This document shows positions 11,101 to 23,247 of a stretch of DNA of 64,000 nucleotides, one piece after another (the stretch's first letter is position 1; every line of letters starts with the position of its first letter). The notes below the pieces were generated by a model. It had not been told where the DNA came from, ran no database searches, and saw only the letters and a program-made list of their open reading frames with translations. The translations under genes and the position numbers were made by a program. Origin of the DNA: Udeniomyces pyricola. Taxonomy: Eukaryota > Basidiomycota > Tremellomycetes > Cystofilobasidiales > Mrakiaceae. The stretch covers positions 42,976 through 106,975 of the forward strand of contig BCIK01000014.1 of the NCBI GenBank assembly GCA_039545295.1. Direction: 5' to 3'.

Positions 11101-14100
11101 CAAATTCGGTCTCACCCTTCGAGCACTTCTTTTGACGACGATCCCGGATTCGACGTCGCAAAAGTTCCTCTTGCTCGGATCGGTGCCTCGACGAGAGGCT
11201 GGCACGGCCGATCGCCATGCGGTCGTGTTCCTCGACTTCGCGGCGATGAGGGAAAGGCAATGTCAGGAGAAAGACTTTGAAAAATGGTATGCGCGACCGG
11301 AAGGCGCAGAGTGTCTTATGGGCCATAAGGTACGTCTTGGACGTTTCGTTGAAATTTTGATAGGTCGTAAATGAGGGGGGGTCGAGAAATTGACTGACTT
11401 TGTCTGTCCACTCACTTCTTGCGCTCTCTCTCCCATCTTCTATTTTCTTCTGTTCCTTGTAAACTTTTCACGATGATTAGCAATGGTACAAGCGACGCAA
11501 GGTGGATGCCGATTGCTACGTCGGACACAAGTTTGACGATCCAGTCGGGGAGCAAGAGGACTGCGCCTGCTCGGACATTGACTTTGAATGGTGAGCATGC
11601 TTCAATCCGAATCAGTCTGCTGGAGTTCTGCTAGAATTTCAGAGCGTGTTGCATTCAAACCTTTGGTCACTCTCGATCATGGCTGCTGACGCTTTTTCTG
11701 TTTCTTCTTTTGTCGTATTAGCGACTTCAACTTTGTTCTGCAAGATGGCGAGTGTGTTCTGGCCGGTCCCGAACCTGTTCCAGAGGGCGTTTGCCTCAAG
11801 GCCGATGATCACTACGAAGGTAGCTCTGGCTATCGACTTATTCCGGGAGATACCTGTGATCGCTCGCGGGGAAGCAAAAAAGACGCCAAAGTCTCCAAGG
11901 AATGCTCGCAAGGTAACGTCTGATCGTCATGAGAAGGAAACGGGGGATGGGGGGGGAGGGGGGGGAGGGGATACTGTTCATGTCGACAATTTAGGTGAGG
12001 AGCTTTCTCACTCAGCTTTACTTCGGTATACCTTTCTCTGTGCAGCTCGTCCTGCCGATGGCGAGGTTTCCCACGCCATTTTCAACTTTGACGCTCAAGT
12101 CGTCCAACACGCCTACTTTGGGGATTCCAAGAGCTTACTCGTCCAACTGTCGGACAACGCCATCTGGCAGTCATCCAATGAGGGCTTCACTTGGAAGCGA
12201 CTGTACGAGAACAAAAATTTCCTCGCCCTCGCCGTTCACACGTTCTCCAAGGATCGAGCCTACATGATCACGGACGATCGACAAGTTTACTACACGACTG
12301 ATACAGGCAAGGTGAGCTGCATGTCTCGATCTTTTTAGGTCGCTCGGATCTTTCAGTTCTTCTTCTAATTTTCGCGCCAGGATTAACGGTCTTGTTGGAT
12401 CTTGCCTTGTTGACTTTTTTTGTGTCTCTTCAGAACTGGTATACTTTCCGTCCGCCTACGGATCCCAATGGCCTCAACATTCCCATCATCGATTTCCACC
12501 CGACCAAATCGGATTGGCTTATCTGGACGGGTCAGGTCGATTGCAACTCACCGACGTCGACAAGTTGCCGAGCTGTTGCTCACTACACGACCGACAACGG
12601 TGCGTGATTCTTCTATGTCCAGCGTTAGTGACACATGACAGCACCTCTGACTAACTCCCCTTTCTCGTTCTGCTCGCTGTCGTGGGTGCCCTTGTTATCT
12701 GTCATCTGTTGGTCTGCAGGTCGGAACTGGAAGCAAATCGAGTCCTACGTCCGAACGTGCGCTTGGGCTCGAGATCCCAAGCTGCTCGTCGACGAACGGA
12801 CCATCATCTGCGAGAGCTACATTAAGAAGGAAGGATCCCAACGAACCCAGCGATACAACCCTATCGAACTCATCTCGGGCTCGCGGTACTACACCAAAAA
12901 AGACAAGCTCTTTGATAAAGTTGTTGGGTTCGCGACCTTTTCGGAGTATCTTATTGTTGCTGAGGTGAGTGGGTTAACAAGAGGTCGATGCCGGGCAAAT
13001 GAGTGGAGTTCGAGATAAAGAAGGGGGGAGGAGGGGGGGGGGGGGTTGGTTCTTTACGTTGCTTCGTTACTGAGTCTGTCAGGTTGTACACGATGATTTC
13101 GAGAACACTGATCTGACCTTGACACTCCAATTTACGTGTGCACACCTGTTAGCTCGACGAAGGGACCGGTAATCTCAACCTTCAAGTCTCGCTCGACGCC
13201 GAGCACTTTGCTGAAGGTCAATTCCCCCCGGGCATGGGGATTGAAAACAAGGTAGGTTTCTCCACTCAGCCTTACGCTCTCCCTCGTTCCTCGCAGAAAT
13301 CTTGAGGAGATTGCTGTCTAACGAATCTGTGACCACCCTTTCTCTCTTCCCGGATTGTACTAGGCTGTAAGCTTGTATATCTCGCTGGTCGGGCTTTTGG
13401 TTCTTCCGATCCATACGCTCCCACTGAATTCTCGCATCCAACGTGTTGGGTTTGCTCTCTTTTGGTGATGTAGTACACCATCTTGGAAAGTAGCACGGAC
13501 TCGGTCTTCCTCCATCTCACGACGTCTTCGAAGGATGGTGACGAGTATGGCACGCTCTTCAAGGTCGGTCGATGATTCTCCCCGGACTAGATCCAAGGTT
13601 GTGATGAGTGAGGGACAGATGCTGATTAAAATAATATTGTCTGATCATGTGTTTGTCTTTTCGTTCCAGTCGAATTCTAATGGAACTGTATGTCTTTGAC
13701 ATCCTGCTGCAAGACTCAATCTCTGCCTCTTTCGGTCAGACAACGTGGCTGATGAATTGTGTTTTCGTTATCATCATTTCTCCCTCCTCCTTCCCCCCCC
13801 CCATCATTCTCTCCTCTCCCCTTTCTATGCACTTCATCCTCTGATGAACTAGTACTATGGTCTGTCGATTGAGAACGTCAACCGGAACAAACGAGGCTAT
13901 GTCGACTTTGAAAAGATGATTGGTCTCGATGGGATCGCAGTTCTGTAAGTTCCATCTCCCCCCCCCCCCCTTCCCCCTTTCCCACTTCTGCCTGTACAAA
14001 TTTTCCGCCGCGGTTTCGCCAGCGGGAGGCAGTTTCGTCGAGAGCAATAAATGGAGATGTTATCTTACTAAAGTGTCTTTTTTTCTTTCTTTTTTTTTCG

Positions 14101-15882
14101 GATCGACCATGATTTTCGCGTTTTTTTTTTTTGGGTGGGGTGCATGCAGGAATGTCGTTGCTAACCCTGAAGAGGCCGCTGTCAATGGTCGAAAGAAGCT
14201 CCAGACCCGCATCACGCACAACGATGGTGAGTGTGTTTACCCCATTCCCTTTTCCTTCTCCTTTCCCTTTTCCCTAGTCTGGAATTGTACGATCAGTTAG
14301 ACTGAAAGTTGTGTCCCCTTCTCCCTCGTCCTTTGTGCTCGATTTTCAGGTGGATCTTGGAAGCCCATGACGCCCCCTGCTAAGGATTCTCTCAACCAGC
14401 CCTACAAGTGCACTTCAACCGTAAGTAGTCAATATGTACAAACACCCATAAGGGAAACAGTGGTCCTGGGGACAAACATTTCAGCCCGGGCTAATCATCG
14501 CTTTGGATTTTAAATCTTCCTGCCAGTCGTGTGCCCTGCATATCCACGGGTACACCGAGTGAGTTTGACATGAGACCGAGCGCTTAGTGACGCCCCCTTT
14601 CTCTCGTTGACCTCACACCTTACCAAAGGAAGCTCACTCAACCTTACGAATTCTAATCCATGACGTTATTCTTTTGTTAGACGACGTGACCCTAAAGCGA
14701 CCTACAGTTCTCCCTCGGCCGTCGGTCTGATGATGGCCGTCGGCAACGTCGGCGAGGAGCTTGCAGCTTACACGTCGGTCCTTTCTCAGTTCCTTCTGCC
14801 GCGTCCTTGGATTGACTTGTTCGTCTCTATCTCCGGCATCGACATGTATAGCAGCTGACCATGACCTTCTGCCCCTCCCCTCCCAATCTTCCTGTTTCGG
14901 TGTCTACAGCGATAGCGACCTGTTCTTGACTCGCGACGCCGGATTCACGTGGGAAGAAGTTCACAAAGATGCGGTAGGTTTGGATTCATTTCTCTCTTGA
15001 TTGCTGGCGGGAAGAATCTTTCTTATGGGATCCTTCGTTTTCGCATGCTCTTCTCCCTCTTTCTTACACCACTAACCCCCGCTCTCCTTTTGCTCTGCCA
15101 ACAGCACTTGTGGGAGTTTGGCGACTACGGCTCAATTCTCATCATCGCCAACGATGAGGATGCGACCGATCACGTTCTGTACACCCTCGACGAAGGTCTC
15201 AACTGGGAGTCCTACAGCTTTGGCGAGCCTCTTTACGTCAAATCGATCCAGACCGTCCCGAGCGACACGAGCCGCAAGTTCCTCTTGTTTGGTACCCGGC
15301 CAAAGAAACCGGACCAAACCGTCGGCGTGCATATCGACTTTTCGGCGCTCACGCAGAGGAAATGTATGTCCGGGCTGAGGAGGCTTTTAATAAGAGGTTT
15401 GAGTTGGATTCTAATAGCTTGTTTTTTTATCATTCTGACAATCTTTTTTGTTTTGTACTTCTTTTTTCTGCTTATGTAGGCGAACAAAAGATTGAGGACC
15501 CCAATCATGACGACTTTGAGTTGTGGTCGCCAAGTGAAACTCGCGATGAAACCTGTCTCTTTGGTCGACAAGTAAGTAATTTCTTATCCACTTTTCTTGG
15601 CCTGATCATGTTTCATTTTTATTCTCTAGAAACACTTGTTGTAAGCCTCCCTTGCTCACGCTAGTCATGCTTGATCTTTTGTTTTCCCAATCGTTCAACT
15701 AGGTGCTCTATCACCGTCGAATCCGATCTCGAAACTGTTACGTTGGTGACACCCTGCAGAGAACGCCCTCGGTCACCCAACGGAACTGCACGTGCACGGC
15801 TTCCGACTTTGAATGGTATGTGGTTGGGTGTTATAAGGCTGTGCCTAACCCGCCGAGGCTCACCTGTTTCCTTTCCGTCATT

Positions 15883-15920
<38 letters not shown>

Positions 15921-16651
15921 TCATCTCCCGCAGCGAATTCAACTACCATCGTGACGCTTCGGGCAAGTGCGTTCTCTTCCCCTCTGCGACGGCCCTCAGC
16001 TCGCTCTCGACCGAGGAAGAACAATGCCCGACGTCTTCCGATGGGTTCTGGTACGAGCGAACGGCGTACCGTCGAATCCCTTACTCATCGTGCCAAGGAG
16101 GCGACCGACCGGACCGAGGACCTCGACATCGATGTACCAACGTCTACGTCGGCGATAAGAAGGGTGGCTTCTTTTGGATCAGTCTGATCTTGATCCCGAT
16201 TGCATTCGCCGGGCTCGCAGGGCTTTGGTGGCACAAGAAGCAGACCTCTGGGTGAGTCTGATCTTTTTTTTTCTGTTTCATTTCTTTTCGTTTTTTTTTT
16301 TTTGGCTCTGTCTTCTGTGTCAGAGATCATGCATAGATCTAGGAACTAACTTACTGTCTCCTTACACTCCCTTGGCTTCCCTTCCATCTCTGCTCATCTC
16401 TAAACCTCAGTCCCATCCGTCTCGGCGACCGTGGTGCGTTTGGTGGAACCTCCTCCGGCTCAGGTCTGTTGGAGATCCTAGCATCGGTGCCGTACTTCCT
16501 CATCGGGGCGACGGGTGCGCTTGTGGCGTGGGTTGAAGAGAACTGGGTCAAGTTGCCGTTCGTCAATAGGATGAGGCCGAGGACTGGCTATAGGACGGTG
16601 GCGGTCGATGATGACGCGGAGATTCTGAGGGGTGCGTACGAGGATGATTGA
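8126..16651 (+). CDS. VPS10: Vps10, sortilin-type vacuolar/endosomal sorting receptor
   Basis: Type I membrane receptor that carries vacuolar hydrolases from the trans-Golgi to endosomes. The start is at a signal peptide ([20 protein letters not shown]). I recognise about 31 exons, giving roughly 1,400 aa. There are two Vps10 beta-propeller modules with Asp-box-like strands: the first spans roughly 8250-11330, with [12 protein letters not shown] and YSFDGGKTW; the second spans about 12045-15360, with [22 protein letters not shown] and [12 protein letters not shown]. Each is followed by a cysteine-rich 10CC region: [20 protein letters not shown] with DIDFEC near 11480-11720, and a second copy near 15690-16130 ([20 protein letters not shown]). 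The single transmembrane helix is [19 protein letters not shown] near 16175-16235. A cytosolic tail ends at 16651. The tandem-propeller layout matches fungal Vps10 rather than single-domain animal sortilins. One exon (13670-13687) is only 18 nt. Introns contain long poly(T), poly(C) and poly(G) runs. Confidence 0.92.
13670..13687 (+). other. 18-nt microexon in VPS10
   Basis: The sequence between a TTCCAG acceptor and a GTATGT donor encodes SNSNGT and joins phase-0 exons on both sides. Confidence 0.75.
15886..15914 (+). repeat. Poly(T) tract in a VPS10 intron
   Basis: About 29 consecutive T lie shortly before the 3' splice site at about 15933 (CCCGCAG). It probably serves as an extreme polypyrimidine tract. 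Confidence 0.85.
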
Positions 16652-17059
16652 GTGGAGAAGGAAGGGAAAAGAGAGAGATTGAGGAGAGGAGAGACACGGA
16701 TGGAGACAAGGAGGAAGGACGTAGAGGATGGTGAGAAGAAGGATGAACAGAAGACTTCGATGAAGCCCAACCCTCTTCTTCTCTTCCTTTGTCGTCTCCG
16801 TGGACGAGGAATCAAAGTCGCCCGCCGCCTTCGTTGACAATTATAGAACAATTTTTTCTTTCACCTCTCTTCTGTTTCTCGTTTTTCTTGTGCAAACACA
16901 TCTGTTTCGCTGACGGGCATCGCCGTCCAAGCGTGAATCCCGTAAAGTCACCTCACCTTGTTGGTTAAGGCATCATGGTCGATCGACCAAGACTACATTC
17001 ATACAATCCGACAGACTATTACAAAGCAAATTTTTTCGTTGTCCATCCTTAATCTTGAT
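16652..17059. other. Convergent 3' flanks of VPS10 and the M20 gene
   Basis: The first 150 nt after the VPS10 stop are strongly A/G-rich on the plus strand. The rest shows no coding frame. It probably holds the two 3' UTRs facing each other; no terminator or RNA gene can be recognised. Confidence 0.5.
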
Positions 17060-19092
17060 CTATAGCGAGGCTTTCCACCGTGTGAACTCAACCTTGGCAG
17101 TGTGAGCAAAGGCGTCATCTCGGATGACTTTGAGCCCTACGACCGCGAGCCCACACGCCGCTTTCAGAGCGGCCGAATGGGCTTCGGGGGTTCGGGCAGC
17201 TTGGGTGAATCCAATCTAGTAGCCGTAATAAATGTGAATCAAAAGAGAGAGAGAAAAAAAAGCAGGACACGTTGAGAATCAGTCAAAGGCCGGGGATGGG
17301 TTGGTGGAGGAGTCAGCTGAATGCGGGTGGTATGGTCTCCATTCCAAAGACAGGGTAGCAAAGAGAGAGCTGGAGGAGCGAGCAAAAGGGCAGTCAAGAT
17401 CAAGTGTTGACTCACGGTATGATTAGAAGCTCCTTTGGGAGCGGGGATTATGAATCCAGGATGGCATGCCGGCATCGAATAGGTCACGTTGCCAAAGTCG
17501 GTGCTAGCGGTACTATCGTTGTGAGGGCTCATACGCTGTTGAAAGTGGGCCGACATGAAGGACATGTAGGCTTGAGCGAGGGTGGGCGAGTTGTGAACAT
17601 CAGAGTAGGTGTAATTGCGGTTGATGATGATCTGTAAGAATACATAAGGGGGAAGTTAATTTTAGGGAACAGGTTGGCCGTTCCAAGATAGACCGGGTAA
17701 CGATCAAAACATACCTTATGCGAACAACCGGAAGATCTGTAAGATCCCAGCGAATGAACAAGGATATGCAGGGCGGAAGAACAATGATCAATTAACAATG
17801 TTGGATTTTCGTTCATCGGCCTCGGCTCATGGCTTTGTCGAATTGAAGGCTCACAATGCGGCCGCCTCGCAACACTTTACGACCCGATCTCTCAACTCGA
17901 CCATCTCCTTCGTCGTCGGTGCTCGACAAGCGTACACCAGCCTTGATGAGCCGGGGATGATATTTTGAGTGAGAGTTTCGCTCTCCTTGATGACGCCGTG
18001 GACGCGATGAGTAGGACGAATCTGTTGGCGGAGAGCTGAGATCGAGGTATCTACACATGTACATTGGAAAGATGGTAGCCAAGCCACAAAGCACAAAGGT
18101 CAGCCTTAAGTTTTTTCATTTCTGGAGCTTACATGGGAGGCAAAACCCAACGTACAAGCCTCGACGGCCGCATCGAGAGCGTTGATGCCGTCCCATGGAT
18201 TAGCGCCAGCATGGGCGGTCTTGTGCGAAAACGATAAATAAATGAAAATGAGAAGCAGAAAGACGAATTGAGATGGGCAGTTCAAACAACCGTTTAGGCT
18301 ATTCTTGTTTTTGTCACCTGATAAGGCTGCCAAAGGTTTGACTATTCTCACCTTGCCAGTGTAGTCTACTTGGAACCCTGTCACGGCGAGCATGGTACCA
18401 CACCCTCCATCGAATGTTGGTTGCTCTGTTCTTCCCCCCTCTGGATGAGCCATCATACACGCATCCAGCCCATTGTAACCACCTTCTCGCAACATGATGA
18501 CTTTTCCTCCTCCACCTTCCTCAGCCGGCGTGCCGAGGATGCGGATCCGGCCTGGGATATTGAGGGTGACGAGAGCAGAGGCGAGAGAAAGCGCCGAGGC
18601 GAGAGCGACGATGGCGATGAGGTTGTGTCCGCACGCATGTCCGAGATCAGGAAGGGCGTCATATTCAGCGTTGAATCTGCGGGGAATCAAAGTGACGATT
18701 CAGATGGATCAACGACGTGAATCACAAGCTGTAACAGACCACGAGCTCTTGATCTGGGTTAAATGCGAACGTGTCTGCAACACCGTCCGTACCAACTGAA
18801 CGTACCCCATCGTTCGTCCTCCTCGGCCATGCTCAAACTCGGCCACAAACGCTGTCGGCATGCTTTTCCATCCCTGCACGTTCCAGCCTTTCCTGGTCGC
18901 GAGATACTTCGTTAGCACGGAATGGGCGTGCGTTTCTTGAAATCCAAGTTCGGGATGGTCGTGTATGGAGAGCGAGATCTCGCGGAGCTCGTTCGAAAGC
19001 GACGTGATGGAGGCATCAAGGAGACAGACCGCTTCATCGGAGTGGGAAGATGGATGGGCAGCAGGGTTGGGTGTATAAGGGGGAAGCTGCAT
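17060..19092 (-). CDS. M20 metallo-amidohydrolase, PM20D2 / aminoacylase-1-like type
   Basis: Zinc-dependent M20 peptidase family member; PM20D2-type enzymes hydrolyse dipeptide-like amides, but the substrate here is unknown. The first exon holds LREISLSIHDHPELGFQETH. After one intron comes FNAEYDALPDLGHACGHNL, with the metal-binding ACGHN motif, then GTPAEEGGGGK, which carries the catalytic/metal-binding EE pair, then the lid-domain signature KTAHAGANPWDGINALDAA. Later exons include TLTQNIIPGSSRLVYACRAP and DFGNVTYSMPACHPGF. The stop is at 17060-17062. I start at the Met of MQLPPYTPN (19090-19092). The frame continues upstream to another ATG at 19207-19209, which would add 39 residues rich in Arg, possibly a mitochondrial presequence. 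At least six exons are visible; not all junctions were joined. Confidence 0.83.
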
Positions 19093-20080
19093 CTTGCTGG
19101 TCAGAGGGAGATCTTCGATGGTGGTAGTAAAGCGATATCTACGATGAAAGATGTCTGCTTTGGGACGCCGCGGGCATTTCGGCCAAAGCCGAAGCCTTGC
19201 CGAAGCCAAAAAAGATAAGTGGTAGACGGCAGAGATTGAATAACGAACATTGAATATTGAACAGTGAATATTGGTCGATGATTGTTGGCCGACAGCGCGA
19301 CAGCCTCGACGTCAGGCTGTCAGAGAGTTTTTTTCCTATATGATGCGCGATACACTGTGAGAGGGAGTTTTAATTGGAGCGTGCGGGTCTGGCCGGTCAG
19401 TCGACAGTCAGAACCCGCTGTGCCTGAAAGATGAGAACCGCTTGGATTGCCAGTGGAACATCATGTGGAAGATTGATTTCATGCGCATCTAGCCGTTAGA
19501 ATAACTGGTCGTACGAATCATCGAAGGCAGACGTCAGGCGTCAGACTCTGACGCTTCAATTGGCAGACAGTAATTCGACGTTTGGCCATGGTGCATTTAC
19601 TAGTGTGCGTCATCGATCATCTCCCACCGGACCATCCGCAACGATTTCCATCCTTCTCTCACTGACCAAATGGGATTGAGACCTGTGATCTCCATGCCCA
19701 TGTCCGCAGGCCATTGTTCCTACAGAAGGCAGACTTACTGCTTCCGACTGAACCGTATTGACCTGTCGATCTACAACGCCAGTGTCGATGATCTTCCAAC
19801 ACTTGTTTCAATTCAGACTGCACCGCTGTCGTTGTTGTCATGATCCCCGGGCTGGATCATCTACGTTTCCCCTCTTTCTATGATCCACTCAGGCCGTCCC
19901 CCATCGACCATCGTCCGCACCCTCGTACTCTCTACCTCTCGCCGGCTAGACTCCCTGCCTTCCCCTTGCCTTTGATACGCCCCATATCAGTCAACCGGGC
20001 TTCGTCACTACTATCCAACTCGCCTAACACTTCCATACGTCGCATCCCGGTTCCTTGCTCCTCCATACGTAACCTCATCG
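19093..20080. promoter_or_regulatory. Divergent promoter region with two palindromes
   Basis: About 1 kb lies between the minus-strand M20 gene and the plus-strand RGS gene. It contains near-repeats of a TGAATATTG-like word at 19237-19275. Two perfect inverted repeats are present: 19299-19321 (arms GACAGCCT/AGGCTGTC) and 19538-19554 (arms GCGTCAGA/TCTGACGC). The word GACGTCAGG occurs at about 19309 and again at about 19531. GACGTCA is close to bZIP (CRE/ATF) sites. A regulatory role is inference. Confidence 0.4.
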
Positions 20081-22635
20081 ATGTCGCCTCCTTCTGCTCT
20101 CCCAACGATCAACAGCAGTGGCTCGCCTCCTCTCCCCTCTGCCGAACGCGAGACAGCTTCACGAGTTCAACCACTCTCGCGACAGCTGAGTCGGCACCTA
20201 TACGACATTTCGCTGGCAAGCATCATGGCTGGTCAGACGTGCTCCCCAATTGGTCAGCAGACTACTCCTGGTCGATCCGTCCATAGTTTGGACATAACCG
20301 GTCAAAGAACGTGTCATCTGATCCATTGTTTTCTTCCCTTCTGAATTGCGTCCTTTATTTCTGCTAACCGCATGTACCTATCCGACCATCGTAGGTTTCA
20401 AGGACTTCGAGTCTTATCTCTCTCACAAGGAGCACTCCCTTGAAAACCTGCTTTTCGTAGTTTGGTTTCGTTCCTACCAGCGTCGCTTTCTCCTTTTGCC
20501 AGCAAACGTGCGGGCTCGCGTCCCTCGCCCGATCTCGAATAAGGGTGACCCGTGGCACGATCCGATCGCTCGGGGGACATACGAATTCAAGCGTGGACTA
20601 CTTTGCGACCTAGATTTACCACCTCCAGGAGAAGAGGTCGATCGAGCCACAAGAGAAGAACAGGATGTGGTATATACAAACAACGCAGTGCAAACGGTGG
20701 TAGGCATGTCTAGCGAATTGAGTTTGGTTACGAAGTACACCGCCAATATCTCGGCCGATGGAGATGTTTCTTTCGAAAGGAACGGTTTCAAAAAATGCGC
20801 ATGGTGGGCTTCTTGGTCTATCAGACTCTGAATTCCGTATCTTAAAATCTCGCACGGTGTGCTACTCGTTGATGGCTCACTCCTGCTCATGTGCTTCCTC
20901 CATCTATCACACATCTCAGGACCCAAGATAACTCTCTTGATTGTACATACGATCCTCGGGCCACCAGTAGTCACCGGCCGTCGACCTCGTCGGACGACGC
21001 AGACCGTGATGCACACGAACGCCACTGCTGCTCCAATCCTCTACACCCTGGTGACATATCCTCTCCTCACACTGCGGCGTGCTCCGTCGAAGCTTTAGCC
21101 GACGTGAAAAATGATAGTCAGGCTGTAAGAGATCTCGTGGAAGAGGCTCGGCGAGCGTATGCGACGTTTCTGAAGAAAGACTCAACCAAAGAACTCAACC
21201 TGGAGGAAAAGACTCGTGCGAGGACGTTTGGCGACTTGGAGCAGTCTGCTCGTACGTACCGCCCGCCTCAGACCGTTGAAACAAGTACTTGGCACTTCAA
21301 CTGATAGTTCGTCTTTCCTGCCATCGACATTGTACCTCAAATAGACCCGGACGTATTTCTACCGGTTTTCGAGGCAACCTGGCTTCTCGTTGAAACACAT
21401 TCTCTAGTCAATTTCCTTTCTTTCGCCCGAGCGTGAGTTTTCTCGATTGGTCCAGTAGTATTCATATTGGTACTCGTCGCGTTTGCTCAGAATATATCCA
21501 CCTCTTGACTCCCGGCCGTCCCCTATGTAGAAACATCGGCATCGGCAAGCAACTGTTCTGGACAGGTGTTGGCGTCATCGATCTTCTCATTTCGGTTCTC
21601 CTTCTGCTTTTTCTGGCCCTTTACCTTCCGAGTCCAACCTTTGGCTGGAGAACGGTTCGACTTGTTTCTGTGATTTTTGCGGCGTTTGGATCGATGTCAG
21701 TCCTATCTTGTGATATGGTAAACCAGTCAGGGTCGTACACTTTATCGCAGTCACTGACGTCATCCCTACTCGTGGTCCTGGGCGCGTTTTATGTGTTGGC
21801 TGCAATTTACCAGGCAAACCTATTCGGCTTACAAGGGCTTCTGTACCCAAGTCTGGGGGCGAACCTCCCGTCAGACTCACCCTTGGGAGATGGACGACCT
21901 CGACGACGATGAAGAGAACAATATCGGCGGCGCTCATAGAACGTCTGCTGGGGAAACCACGACGATCAAGAGGGAGCGACCGAGCCTCGCACCGTTAATC
22001 CTCAATCTCAGGATTGAAGGTGATAAGACCCTCGCTGGAACGCCGATGAAGGAAAAGTACGACGTCGTCAATGCTCTTTCACCTAGCACACCACCTGCCC
22101 TTTCGTCGCACACGTTCGCCCCTACAACTCAGGCCATGATCACACCCAACTCGTTTCACTCTGCCTTAACATCCCCCATACCTGTAGTGACACTTCCAAC
22201 ACCCATCATGAATGTATCCGTTAAGGAGTTTGCGGCCCCACTCTCTTACGATCCATCCCACCTCGCCATGGCCAAAGCCTCTACAATCCGCCCTCATGCT
22301 ATATCGAGCGCCGAGCTTTTCAACTGGGAGTACTCGACCGAGCCGTCATTGAGACGCAAAGTACCCGTCTTTGGACCGGAAGTCATCATTGAAGGTAGTT
22401 TCTTCTTCTTTGTCTTTTTCTTTCCCCTCCTTAGTGTATGAGAGAAACGCTTCCACAAAGACTACGACGTTGAACGTGTTTGCTTCATGGAATCCTTCGA
22501 TTTCCTTTCTCGCTCTTCATACCCACCAAAGATCCCCGCATCATTGCTCTCCACGCGCAGATCGTCAGGAAGATCATTCTGGTTGGCCTTGGCTGGTCCT
22601 TGGCCTGGACAGCTATCTGTCTCTCCATCCCATAG
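20081..22635 (+). CDS. RGS-domain protein with C-terminal membrane helices
   Basis: Regulators of G-protein signalling speed GTP hydrolysis by G-alpha subunits. The ATG at 20081 begins a Ser/Pro-rich N-terminus. Exon 1 (20081-20300) joins to 20395 to give LDITGFKDFESYLSHKEHS, the start of an RGS-like helical domain (SLENLLFVVWFRSYQRRF). A long acidic/Arg insert with STSSDDADRDAHE follows. The helical bundle then resumes (SQAVRDLVEEARRAYATFLK, then PDVFLPVFEATWLLVETHS). After it are hydrophobic segments (GVGVIDLLISVLLLLFLALY, VSVIFAAFGSM) and a Ser/Pro-rich region of about 140 aa. The last exon has one more helix (IILVGLGWSLAWTAICLSIP) directly before the stop at 22633-22635. The split RGS domain plus membrane tail is a fungal architecture. 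Exon junctions between about 20830 and 21850 were only partly resolved. Confidence 0.75.
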
Positions 22636-23247
22636 AGATATCACAGTGATTTACACCTGTCTCTCGCTATACGTACTGTCCTTGTATGACCACCAGCTTC
22701 TACGTATATATACATATATACTTTCCTTTGTTTCTTCTTTGCCTACTTCGATTTTGGTTCATGCTGCTTTTTCTTCTTTTGCTCTTATTTGGGTGGTTAC
22801 TCGTTAGCGGGTCGTATACCTTCATGTCAGGTGTGTGTGCGCGCTTGTTGTTTCCTTGAGGATGATCAGCTTTTCTGTGTTCAGTCGACGGGTGTATGAT
22901 ATGGATTATACGTTGTAGAATCTTCTAGTATCAGGAAGGATGAAAATCAAGGGCAGACATCAATGTCGATGATGAGATTGGACGGGATCAGTCATTTATT
23001 CGATATGATAAATCATTTGTCGATGATCATCGATCGATCTCGATCGATCATCGTCGTCGCGTCCCATCGTGATCGAACAAGTCGATCCCATCCCCTTTGG
23101 CCTTTTCCCTTCCCAAGACCATCTCTCTTCTTTTTCTTTCCCCTCCAATCTCACCACAATAGTCTCTGTCTAGCTGCTCCTTGCTTCTGCCGTAGCCTCT
23201 GCTTCCCACCTACCACTCGCTCCTTAACTCTTCCTTCCTCTCGAACC
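22636..23247. promoter_or_regulatory. CAF16 upstream region with a palindrome
   Basis: 3' flank of the RGS gene plus the CAF16 promoter. A 9-bp inverted repeat at 23029-23048 (arms ATCGATCGA and TCGATCGAT, 2-nt gap) lies about 200 nt before the ATG. An ACGTATATATACATATATAC-like alternating stretch sits near 22700. A C/T-rich leader runs from 23090 to the ATG context AACCATGTC. No RNA gene was seen. Confidence 0.45.
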
